Shown: piece after piece, positions 54,315-62,056 of the stretch
Layout: the number at the start of each line of letters is the position of its first letter
How positions within the stretch are numbered: the stretch's first letter is position 1
Assembly (NCBI GenBank): GCA_014584575.1
Contig: JACTMP010000027.1
Location: forward strand, 1-64,000
Direction: 5' to 3'
Length of the DNA: 64,000 nt
DNA from: Chloroflexota bacterium
Lineage (GTDB): Bacteria > Chloroflexota > Anaerolineae > Promineifilales > Promineifilaceae
Notes under the pieces: generated by a model
Told to the model about the DNA's origin: nothing
The model's input: only the letters and a program-made list of their open reading frames with translations
Database searches by the model: none
Translations under genes and position numbers: made by a program

Positions 54315-54839
54315 CTACTGTTCCAGTTGTGAACGGGTTTCTTCCAGGTTTTGATTGAGCTTGCCTAATAGTTCGCTTAGCGTTTCCTGGTCGGCGTGGC
54401 TGAGGCGGTTGAAGCAGCCGCCGACGGCGCGAAACTGTTTGTGGGCGTGTTGGCTGACCAGGGCACGGCCGTTGTCCGTCAGACAAATGTTGAATTTACG
54501 CCGATCCTCATCATCCAGTTGCCGCTCGATCAATCCATCTGCTTCCAGGCCGCGAATGAGCGAACTGATGGTATTGCGGCTGGCGCCACGCCATTTGCTG
54601 ATTTCCGAGGGATTGAGCATAGCCCGCCCCTCTATATGCTCGTGGATGTACAGGCTCATCAACACCAGGTATTTGGCTTCTGACAGACCACTTTCGACCA
54701 GACTGGCTTCGCCAATCTGGTGCAGGGCATGGCTGATGCGCCGCCATTCCCCCATGAGGCGCACAGCCTGGGGGGTCATGTCTGGTTCAATGGATTGCAC
54801 AAAGGCGACCCAGCGTTGTTTTTTCTCTTCGTCGAGCAT
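54315..54839 (-). CDS. MarR-family transcriptional regulator
   Basis: A 174-residue winged-helix protein. Characteristic: SLVESGLSEAKYLVLMSLY, then NPSEISKWRGASRNTISSLIRGLEADGLIERQLDDEDRRKF. The C-terminal helix (ETLSELLGKLNQNLEE) completes the dimer interface. ATG 54839 follows GGAAAGAT. First gene of marR-ABC-ABC, so it likely represses the exporter until a ligand binds. A consensus promoter precedes it. Confidence 0.92.
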   Translation of the reverse strand: MLDEEKKQRWVAFVQSIEPDMTPQAVRLMGEWRRISHALHQIGEASLVESGLSEAKYLVLMSLYIHEHIEGRAMLNPSEISKWRGASRNTISSLIRGLEADGLIERQLDDEDRRKFNICLTDNGRALVSQHAHKQFRAVGGCFNRLSHADQETLSELLGKLNQNLEETRSQLEQ

Positions 54840-54853
54840 GTGATCTTTCCAGG

Positions 54854-54880
54854 GTGGGGCGATTTTCAAAATCGCCCCAC
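54854..54880. repeat. GATTTTCAAAATC palindrome, copy 2
   Basis: A perfect 13-bp arm palindrome (GTGGGGCGATTTT and complement) around one C, between the marR promoter and start codon, so in its 5' leader. A degraded copy is at 7438-7460. Confidence 0.85.
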
Positions 54881-54895
54881 AAAATAACAGGCGGA

Positions 54896-54923
54896 ATTGT
54901 ACGGTATGGAACTATTTTGTCAA
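54896..54923 (-). promoter_or_regulatory. marR operon promoter
   Basis: TTGACA (54923-54918) and TACAAT (54901-54896), 16-bp spacer. AGTTC lies on either side of the -35 as a direct repeat, a possible MarR contact. The rest of the gap 54924-55155 holds no recognised element. Confidence 0.7.
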
Positions 54924-55155
54924 GAACTAATTTTGAAGCTCCATAATGAGTCTGCACCTGCTTCATTCGTCAACGGCACGCAAGCAGGCACTCACCAAAG
55001 GTAGATTTTGTTTATCTGCCCAACAACATGGCGTGTGGTAAAATGGCATGAAAAGATGACGACTTATGAGGTCAATTGATGATGAATCAGAGTGATTGCT
55101 TCAAGCAAAAAACAAACTATCGTTGGGTGAGGAGCCTCCATTTAATACGCTCAAT

Positions 55156-57381
55156 ATGAAAAGACAACAAGCCGGGTTAATGCTTCTGATTTTGTGGCTG
55201 GCGGCCTGTGGGCAGGGGTTGGGTGTGCCGCCCATTCAAGACAGCCGCACGCAGGATGTGACGCTGCTGCCGCCGCCCACCAATACCCCCATCCCTACCG
55301 AAATCCCCACTACGGAGGATGCAACGGGCGTTGCGGTGGCCTTTTTTCGGGCGTGGGAGCAGGGGGATTTGCTGGGCATGTATAGCCTGCTCACGCCGCA
55401 GACGCAGGCGTTGGTGGACAGCACCTCGTTTGTGGCTCGTTACCGGGAGGCGATGAACACGGCCACGGTGCGCGCCGTTCACACCCAAATGCTGGCGGCG
55501 GCGCAAGAGGGCAACCAGGCGGAAATGGCGGTGCGGGTGACGTGGCAGACCCATGCGGTGGGGGATATTGTGCGCGAGCTGAAAGTACCGATGGCATTTC
55601 AAAACGGCCGTTGGGGAATCATCTGGGACGAAGGATTGATATTGCCGGAGTTGGCCGGCGGCAACCGGCTGGTATTGGCCGACCGTGTGCCGGCGCGGGC
55701 CAATATTTACGATGTAAACGGCCGTGCCCTGGCCTACCAGGGAACCGCCATTCGTCTGGGTATTATTCCCGGTGAAATCAAAGACGAACCGGCGTTGCTG
55801 GCCCTGCTCAGTCAGGTTCTCAACAAATCGCCCGAAGCGATCAAGGAGATGTATGCCCGCGCCCTGCCCAACTGGTATGTGCCTGTGGGGGATGTGCCCG
55901 AAGAGGTGATGCAGCAATATGTGACTGCCTTGCAGCCTTTCATCGGGCAAGGGTTGGCCGAACCGCAGCCGCGCCTGGCCCGCCTCTACGCCGAAGATGG
56001 CGTGGCGCCTCATCTGGTGGGGCATACCGGCCCCATTCCGGCGGAAGTGGTGGAAACATACATGGCGCAAGGTTTTAACGGGGATGAGATTGTGGGGCTG
56101 AGCGGTCTGGAATTGTGGGGCGAAGATTACCTGAATGGTGAACGGGGCGGGACGCTGACGGTGATTGACGCCAACGGCCAATATGTGGGCACGGTGGCCG
56201 AAAGAACGCCCAAACAGGCGCGTAGCATTTACACGACGATTGATGTGGATTTGCAGACGGCCGTAGAAGACATCCTGGCCAACGCCATTGCAACTTACCC
56301 GCTAGATACGGCCGGCGCGGCCATCGTCATGGACGTGAACACCGGCAAGATTCTGGCGATGGCTTCCTACCCGGATTTTGACCCCACCATTTATGATCCG
56401 GCGCGCCCCGATGCGGCGACGGCGTTGGCGCAGGTATTTGCGGATCCAAAACGGCCGTTGCTCAACCGCGCCGCCCAGGGCCAATACCCCGCCGGTTCGC
56501 TCTTCAAGGTAGTCACGTTTACAGCAGCCATGAACAGTGGCCTGTATACGCCGCGCTCCGTGTATGCCAGCACCGGCACCTGGAGCCGGATGGGGCCAAA
56601 CTTCATTAAGGTAGACTGGCTGCCGGGTGGTCATGGCACGGTTTCTTACCAGACGGCCATTACCGTCTCTTGTAATTCCTGTTTCTATGATGCGGCGATG
56701 GAGATGAACAATGGTGACCCCAACCATTTCCCGCAAGTGGCGCAGCAGATGGGGTTGGGGCAGTTGACGGGGATTGCCGGCATTGCCGAATCACCGGGAA
56801 CCATTCCCTCACCGGCCTGGAAAGAGCAAACATTGGGTGAAGTGTGGTTGCCCGGCGATGCTGTGAATATGGGCATCGGCCAGGGGTATGTGCAGGTGAC
56901 GCCGCTGCAAATTGCCGCGATTTTCTCGGCCATTGCCAATGGCGGTGTGTTATATCGCCCGACGCTGGTGGACCGTATTGGCGCGGGCGGCGGTGCGCCA
57001 GAAGAGCCGTTCCCGGTGCAGGTAAACGGGGACATACCGATTTCGCCGGATGACCTGGCCTCCTTGCAACAGGGGCTATATGACGTGACGCACAGTGGGC
57101 GGGGCACGGCCGAATTTGTTTTTAACGGCTTGAGCGTGCCCGCCGCTGGCAAGACGGGTACGGCCGAAGACCCACCGCGCATCTCTCATGCCTGGTTTGC
57201 CGGGTATGCCCCTGCCGGGCCGTATACGCGGCCTGACGGCACGGTAACAACCGAGCCGGAAATTGCGGTAGTCGTCATTGTGGAAAATGCGGGGGAGGGG
57301 TCGGGTGTGGCGGCGCCGATTGTGCGCCAGATTATAGAGACCTATTTTGGAATTACGCCGCTGACGCGGTTGCCCTGGTAA
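55156..57381 (+). CDS. Class B penicillin-binding protein lipoprotein, MecA-like architecture
   Basis: A 741-residue transpeptidase. Lipobox LILWLAACGQ near residue 18. NTF2-like MecA-N domain (about 50-170: DATGVAVAFFRAWEQGD), PBP dimer domain (about 180-380), transpeptidase domain (about 400-735). Catalytic motifs: SLFK (Ser448), SCN (Ser505), KTGTAE (Lys666). It cross-links peptidoglycan. The lipoprotein anchor, rather than a transmembrane helix, is notable. Antibiotic resistance cannot be inferred from this alone. ATG 55156 is set by the signal peptide; the preceding GGAG site is 20 bases away. Confidence 0.92.
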   Translation: MKRQQAGLMLLILWLAACGQGLGVPPIQDSRTQDVTLLPPPTNTPIPTEIPTTEDATGVAVAFFRAWEQGDLLGMYSLLTPQTQALVDSTSFVARYREAMNTATVRAVHTQMLAAAQEGNQAEMAVRVTWQTHAVGDIVRELKVPMAFQNGRWGIIWDEGLILPELAGGNRLVLADRVPARANIYDVNGRALAYQGTAIRLGIIPGEIKDEPALLALLSQVLNKSPEAIKEMYARALPNWYVPVGDVPEEVMQQYVTALQPFIGQGLAEPQPRLARLYAEDGVAPHLVGHTGPIPAEVVETYMAQGFNGDEIVGLSGLELWGEDYLNGERGGTLTVIDANGQYVGTVAERTPKQARSIYTTIDVDLQTAVEDILANAIATYPLDTAGAAIVMDVNTGKILAMASYPDFDPTIYDPARPDAATALAQVFADPKRPLLNRAAQGQYPAGSLFKVVTFTAAMNSGLYTPRSVYASTGTWSRMGPNFIKVDWLPGGHGTVSYQTAITVSCNSCFYDAAMEMNNGDPNHFPQVAQQMGLGQLTGIAGIAESPGTIPSPAWKEQTLGEVWLPGDAVNMGIGQGYVQVTPLQIAAIFSAIANGGVLYRPTLVDRIGAGGGAPEEPFPVQVNGDIPISPDDLASLQQGLYDVTHSGRGTAEFVFNGLSVPAAGKTGTAEDPPRISHAWFAGYAPAGPYTRPDGTVTTEPEIAVVVIVENAGEGSGVAAPIVRQIIETYFGITPLTRLPW

Positions 57382-57436
57382 ACGGTAATCGGTTATTGGT
57401 AATCAGTAATCCGTTTACCGATAACCGATTACCGTT
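57380..57436. repeat. Phrase palindrome, GGTAATCGG vocabulary
   Basis: AAACGGTAATCGGTTATTGG faces CCGATAACCGATTACCGTTT, starting within the PBP stop codon. The HD gene begins 18 bases later. Confidence 0.88.
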
Positions 57437-57453
57437 TAGCGCGAGAAAAGACA

Positions 57454-58119
57454 GTGCTCACAAACAACAACAAGACAAAAAAGCCCTGGCGAGAGGCGGC
57501 GCAAGAGGCGATGCGCCATGCGACGGAGGCGGAGGCGTTGGCGCGCTTTGGCAAGCGGAAGCCGGTTTTTAATTACCGGTGGGAGCATGTCACGGCCGTT
57601 GTCACTCTGGCGGTGAAATTGGCGGAACTGACTGGTGCGGATCGGGAGGTGGTGGAAGCGGCCGCCTGGTTGCACGATGTACGCAAGGAAGCGAAAGAAA
57701 AACACCCGCAGGAAGGGGCAAAGTTTGCTCGCAAATTTCTGCCCAAGACAGACTTTCCGCCGGAAAAGATTGAAGCGGTGGCGCAGGCCATTGAAGCGCA
57801 TATGGGTTTGTGGCTGGATGCCCCGTTGACCAACCTTGAAGCGCAGGTGTTGTGGGATGCGGATAAACTGGCGAAGATTGGGTTAACGGCCGTGTTCCAT
57901 TTCACCGGCAACGTGCTGGCCAGAGGCAAACCGACCACAACAGAGAACTTAATTACCATGGGCAACGCCGCCGCCTGGCAGGCGAAAACAGTCGCCAGTA
58001 TGCACACCGAACCGGCGCGCCGCGCTGCCGCTGCCCGCTTCCAGGCTTACAATCAGTTATGGACTTCGTTGGCGGGGGAGTTGAATGGGGATGATCTTAA
58101 CTTTTACAGTGATGCGTGA
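57454..58119 (+). CDS. HD-domain hydrolase
   Basis: A 221-residue protein. The HD signature is split as NYRWEHVTAVVTLAVKLAEL (first His) and AAAWLHDVRKEAKEK (HD), followed by AIEAHMGLW and VLWDADKLAKIG (distal Asp). This is a metal-dependent phosphohydrolase fold, often acting on nucleotides. GTG start at 57454; an ATG is not available nearby. The stop is 17 bases before the next gene's start. Confidence 0.85.
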   Translation: MLTNNNKTKKPWREAAQEAMRHATEAEALARFGKRKPVFNYRWEHVTAVVTLAVKLAELTGADREVVEAAAWLHDVRKEAKEKHPQEGAKFARKFLPKTDFPPEKIEAVAQAIEAHMGLWLDAPLTNLEAQVLWDADKLAKIGLTAVFHFTGNVLARGKPTTTENLITMGNAAAWQAKTVASMHTEPARRAAAARFQAYNQLWTSLAGELNGDDLNFYSDA

Positions 58120-58136
58120 TCCATACATCACAGATT

Positions 58137-59963
58137 ATGAACATGTTTACCCCTGACCAACTGCGGCGCGAGGCAGCCGTAAACGACTTCAAACGGGCGC
58201 GCAAAAAGGCGGCTTTTCAGCAGATGGTGGCCCGACTGCGCGGCCAATCGGCCGATTTGCTGGCCTATGAAGATGTGTGCCGCCACCTGAAAGCGGCCGA
58301 TGCGGCCACGCAGGGGGTACAGGAGATTCCCCTGGCAGCCATTGTGGGCAGTGTGGGGCGGTATAAAGATTTCACCCGTGACTTTCTGCCCAAACATGAT
58401 AGCGATGTAGAGCGGTGGACGCGGGTGCGCACGGCCGTGATGGACATGACCGGTATGCCCCCCATTGACGTGTACAAAGTGGGCGAGGTCTATTTTGTCA
58501 TTGACGGCAACCATCGTGTTTCGGTGGCCCGCGAATTAGGTGCAAAAACCATTACCGCCCGCGTGACGGAAGTAAAAACGCGCGTTCCCCTGCTGCCGGA
58601 TGATGACCCCAATGAGATCATCTGCAAAGCGCGTTATGCCGAATTCCTGGAGCAGACCAACCTGAATGAACTGCGCCCCCAGGCCAACCTGTATATGACT
58701 TTTTGCGGCCATTACCGGGTGCTGCTGGCTCAGATTGAAGCGTACAAGAAACGAAGCGAAACTGCCTCTTGCCGTTTCAATCCTGATGAGACAGCCGAAG
58801 ATCAAAGCACAGAAGATCAAACGGCCAGAGGCCGTTTGACTCCTTATGACCGTTTGACTCCCTATGAAGAAGCGGTGGGGCGCTGGTATGACGAGGTGTA
58901 CCTGCCGGTATTGCGCATGGTGCGTGCTCAGGGCATTCTGCACTATTTCCCGGAACGCACCGAAACGGACATCTACCTGTTGCTCTCGGAACAGCGGCAG
59001 GAGATGGAGGAGTTGTTGGGCTGGGAAATTGACCTGGACGAAACAGCGTTGGCGCTGGCTGCCCGGCAAAAGCAGCAGCGTGGCCTGGGGCGGTTTTGGC
59101 AGGCGCTGACGCCGCCGGAACTGGCCGATGGCCCGGAACCAGGACAGTGGCGCCGGTTCCAGACCGGCCGCCAACTCGACCGCCTCTTTGCCGATCACCT
59201 GGTAGCACTTAGCGGCCGTGAGGAAAACTGGCCGATGTTGGCCCAGGTCATCCGGCTGGCGCAGCGCGATTCTGACCGGCTGTTGGGGCTGCATGTGGTG
59301 TCTGATCCGGCAAAGGTGAACAGCAAACGAGTCCGCATGATTGAGGAGCGTTTTCGTCAGATGTGCGCCGATGCGGGTCTTGTGGGCGAATTTGCGGTGG
59401 AGGTGGGCCAGGTGGTGGAGACGATCACCAGCCGGGCGGTGTGGGCGGATGTGGTGGTATTGGGGTTGGAAAACAGGCCGGGCAAGGGGCAAATGGGGGC
59501 GGTACGGCCGTCTACCCGGCTGGGCAACCGCACCATGCAATTGATCCAGCGCTGCCCGCGCCCCATTCTGGCCATTCCCACCGGCGCGGAGTGTGCGCTG
59601 GATAGGGTGCTGCTGGCTTATGATGGCAGCCCCAAAGCCGACGAGGCGCTGTTTGTGGCTACCTATCTCCAACTGCGCTGGCCCTCGGAACTGGTGGTGG
59701 TGACGGTGGAAACGGAACTAACCAGCCCGGCCGAGTTAGAGCGGGCCAGGCAATACCTGGCCGACCACGGCGTCACCGATGCCACGTTTGTCTTGCGGCA
59801 AAAGCCCATTGCTCCGGCGGTGTTGGACACGGCCGTGACCCACCAGAGTAACTTCCTCATCGTGGGTGGTTTTGGCTTCCGCCCCGTGAAACATCTGGTC
59901 CTGGGCAGTACAGTGGATGACATCCTGCGCCACTTTCCGCACCCCATCCTGATCTGCCGGTAA
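58137..59963 (+). CDS. ParB-like domain fused to UspA domain
   Basis: A 608-residue protein. The N-terminal region (about 1-185) has a ParB/Srx-like nuclease or NTP-binding fold: VYKVGEVYFVIDGNHRVSVARELG is the diagnostic strand-helix. The middle (about 185-410) is unrecognised. C-terminal UspA-type domain (about 440-608) ends QSNFLIVGGFGFRPVKHLVL with the UspA ATP-binding glycines. A tandem duplication coding DRLTPYDRLTPYE (58833-58868) lies in the middle region beside an inverted AAACGGCC/GGCCGTTT. Possibly a stress sensor. Start 58137 is preferred; a GTG at 58116 overlaps the preceding stop. Confidence 0.75.
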   Translation: MNMFTPDQLRREAAVNDFKRARKKAAFQQMVARLRGQSADLLAYEDVCRHLKAADAATQGVQEIPLAAIVGSVGRYKDFTRDFLPKHDSDVERWTRVRTAVMDMTGMPPIDVYKVGEVYFVIDGNHRVSVARELGAKTITARVTEVKTRVPLLPDDDPNEIICKARYAEFLEQTNLNELRPQANLYMTFCGHYRVLLAQIEAYKKRSETASCRFNPDETAEDQSTEDQTARGRLTPYDRLTPYEEAVGRWYDEVYLPVLRMVRAQGILHYFPERTETDIYLLLSEQRQEMEELLGWEIDLDETALALAARQKQQRGLGRFWQALTPPELADGPEPGQWRRFQTGRQLDRLFADHLVALSGREENWPMLAQVIRLAQRDSDRLLGLHVVSDPAKVNSKRVRMIEERFRQMCADAGLVGEFAVEVGQVVETITSRAVWADVVVLGLENRPGKGQMGAVRPSTRLGNRTMQLIQRCPRPILAIPTGAECALDRVLLAYDGSPKADEALFVATYLQLRWPSELVVVTVETELTSPAELERARQYLADHGVTDATFVLRQKPIAPAVLDTAVTHQSNFLIVGGFGFRPVKHLVLGSTVDDILRHFPHPILICR

Positions 59964-60027
59964 ATGGTAATCGGTAGGGTGGTGGCCGATGGGTGACGGC
60001 CGATTACTGATTACCGATTACCGGCTT
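59964..60027. repeat. Phrase palindrome, GGTAATCGG vocabulary
   Basis: AATGGTAATCGGTAGGG faces CCGATTACTGATTACCGATTACC across a GC-rich centre. It starts right after the preceding stop codon. Confidence 0.82.
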
Positions 60028-60069
60028 GTTATGGCATAATCAACCCACTTTTTACGACAGAGGTTAAAC

Positions 60070-60759
60070 ATGTATCTTTATTTTGTGCGCCATGGTGAAA
60101 GTTATGTCAATTTACGAGATTGGGATGGGGGCAATACCGACGAGGGGCTGACGCCGCTGGGGCAGCGGCAGGCAGCCGCGTTGGCCGCCTGGCTGCCAGG
60201 GGAGATACCGGCGCTGGATGTGATATATGCCAGTACCATGCGTCGGGCGCTGGAAACGGCCACGCCCATCGCCCACGCCTATAACCTGCCCATCACACCT
60301 GATGACCGGCTGCGTGAAGTGGGCAACAACCGGCTCGACCACTCCCCCTGGCCGAATGATGATTTGCCGGAGTATGGGCCGTATTGGGGCAGCGAACGGC
60401 CGTTTGCCCCCATCACTCCCACCCGCCCAGACGGAGAATCCTTGATGCACTTCCGGGTCCGCATCGGCCATTTTGTAGAAGAGATGATCGAAAGACACCG
60501 CACACAAAAGGTGCTGGTGGTCTGCCACGGCGGTGTCATTGAACTGGCCTTTGACCACATGTTTAACATTGGCCCCTTCCGCCGCTGTGAGGTGTGGAGC
60601 AAAAACACCAGTGTGGCCTGTTTTGAATATGTGGAACACCCCCTGCGGGAAACCTGGCGGCTGCATTTTCACGGCCGCGTGGAACACCTGCAAACTCTGG
60701 AAAAAACGGATGGGCGCGGGCCGGGTGTCAGAGAAGTAATTGAGAGATTGGGAGATTGA
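60070..60759 (+). CDS. Histidine phosphatase family protein
   Basis: A 229-residue phosphatase of the phosphoglycerate mutase-like superfamily. The RHG motif is [12 protein letters not shown]; second His lies in [15 protein letters not shown]; arginine and acid-base region are [17 protein letters not shown]. The physiological substrate is unknown. AGAGG precedes the ATG. The last residues ([10 protein letters not shown]) are coded within a GAGATTGGGA palindrome. Confidence 0.92.
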   Translation: MYLYFVRHGESYVNLRDWDGGNTDEGLTPLGQRQAAALAAWLPGEIPALDVIYASTMRRALETATPIAHAYNLPITPDDRLREVGNNRLDHSPWPNDDLPEYGPYWGSERPFAPITPTRPDGESLMHFRVRIGHFVEEMIERHRTQKVLVVCHGGVIELAFDHMFNIGPFRRCEVWSKNTSVACFEYVEHPLRETWRLHFHGRVEHLQTLEKTDGRGPGVREVIERLGD

Positions 60760-60815
60760 GAGATTGGGAAATCTCCAAATCTCCTAATCTCTCATTCTCC
60801 AATCTCCAATCTCCA
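60740..60815. repeat. Phrase palindrome, GAGATTGGA vocabulary
   Basis: GAGAGATTGGGAGATTGAGAG faces CCAAATCTCCTAATCTCTC and CTCCAATCTCCAATCTCC. It overlaps the histidine phosphatase stop and ends 7 bases before the methyltransferase ATG. Confidence 0.85.
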
Positions 60816-60821
60816 ATAACA

Positions 60822-61877
60822 ATGCTCACCCCCTCCTTAATCCTCACGGCTGACCCCCACTTTCTCGACCTGGCCTGGGTGGAACTGGCGCGGGTGCAAC
60901 CGGCGGCGCAGCGGGGGGCGGTGCTGGCAGAGGGGGTGTGGGGGATAACGGCCGTGAACTTTTTCACCCTGGCCGAACAATGGCGGCAGCAGCCGCCCAT
61001 CTTCGCCCGCCATATTTGCCCGGTGCATCTGGCGCTGCCGGTGGCCGGTTTGGCAGAAGATGTGCCCCTGTTGGCCGAGGCGGTGGGTGGTGATCTGGCG
61101 GCCTGGCTAGACCCGGAACTACCGTTTTCTGTGCAGACCCGTATCCTGGCGGATGCGCCTTATAAACCGTTTGATGTGAACACGGCCGTCGCCCACACCA
61201 TCCAACAGCACACCGCCGCGCCGCTGGATGTGCGCCAACCGACGCAAATACTTTCTATTGTGGTCACGGCCGAAGCTGCCTATGCCGGGATTTCCCTGGC
61301 GGCGCATAATCTTTCTGACTGGGCGGGGGGGATGCACCGTTTTGCCCGGCAGCCGGGGCAAATTAGCCGGGCGGAGTTTAAGCTGCTCGAAGCGTTGGCG
61401 GTGTTTCACATTGAGTTACCCGCCGGCGGTGTGGCGCTGGATTTGGGGGCCGCGCCCGGCGGTTGGACGCGCATCTTGCGGCAGAAGGGGCAATTTGTCA
61501 CGGCCATAGACCCCGCCATCCTGCACCCCTCGTTGTACCAGGACAAAAATGTGCGCCACCTGCGCCTGAACGCCGAAAGCTACTTGCAGCAGCCACCCGA
61601 CCATTACGACCTGATCGTCAACGATATGCGGCTGGATGCCCGCTATTCGGCGGAACTGATGGCGGCCTATGCACCCTATTTGCACCGGCACGGCCGTGCC
61701 CTGATGACGCTCAAACTGCCGGAAGGTGATGGCCCAGGTGGCAGCCGACAAGGCATCATCGAACAGAGCCGCGTTATTCTCAATCCTGTGTATACCATTG
61801 CTGGCGCGCGCCAGCTTTTCCACAATCGCAGCGAGATTACCTTGTACCTCAAAAAAATAGCACCAGGTATGGCGTAA
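60822..61877 (+). CDS. FtsJ/RlmM-type RNA 2'-O-methyltransferase
   Basis: A 351-residue SAM-dependent methyltransferase. The catalytic domain is at about 180-350: SAM motif I VALDLGAAPGGWTRIL, motif IV VNDMRLDARYS (Asp), and ALMTLKLPEG (Lys) with RSEITLYLK; these give the K-D-K-E tetrad of FtsJ/RlmM enzymes. The N-terminal 180 residues resemble the THUMP-less RlmM N-terminal region (LILTADPHFLDLAWVELA). RlmM methylates C2498 of 23S rRNA. No Shine-Dalgarno is seen and a palindrome abuts the ATG. Confidence 0.82.
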   Translation: MLTPSLILTADPHFLDLAWVELARVQPAAQRGAVLAEGVWGITAVNFFTLAEQWRQQPPIFARHICPVHLALPVAGLAEDVPLLAEAVGGDLAAWLDPELPFSVQTRILADAPYKPFDVNTAVAHTIQQHTAAPLDVRQPTQILSIVVTAEAAYAGISLAAHNLSDWAGGMHRFARQPGQISRAEFKLLEALAVFHIELPAGGVALDLGAAPGGWTRILRQKGQFVTAIDPAILHPSLYQDKNVRHLRLNAESYLQQPPDHYDLIVNDMRLDARYSAELMAAYAPYLHRHGRALMTLKLPEGDGPGGSRQGIIEQSRVILNPVYTIAGARQLFHNRSEITLYLKKIAPGMA

Positions 61878-61975
61878 ACCGTCTATATCTGGCTGGTAGA
61901 TTCTGCCCTATTTCTGGCGCTGACTGTTCAATAATCCCCATTCACGCCGCCATGATTTTCAGATATACTCATGGA

Positions 61976-62040
61976 AGATTGGAGATGAGCAATTGCTCAA
62001 CCTCCAATCTCCGATCTCTAATCTCTAACCTCTAATCCCC
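61976..62040. repeat. Phrase palindrome, GAGATTGGA vocabulary
   Basis: AGATTGGAGATGAGCAATTGC faces CAACCTCCAATCTCC and ATCTCTAATCTCTAACCTC. It is followed by GGAGGGT and the wax ester synthase start, so here the Shine-Dalgarno is retained. Confidence 0.78.
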
Positions 62041-62056
62041 TTGTGGAGGGTATGGT

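Noticed and set aside
55156-57381. Beta-lactam resistance gene mecA
   Set aside because: Only the domain order is MecA-like; there is no mecR/mecI and the sequence is far from staphylococcal. Low-affinity PBPs are ordinary in Chloroflexota-type envelopes.
60756-60821. N-terminal extension of the FtsJ-type gene to 60756
   Set aside because: The extension would be translated phrase repeat (Ser/Pro/Asn/Leu-rich) and not conserved; ATG 60822 fits the family start.
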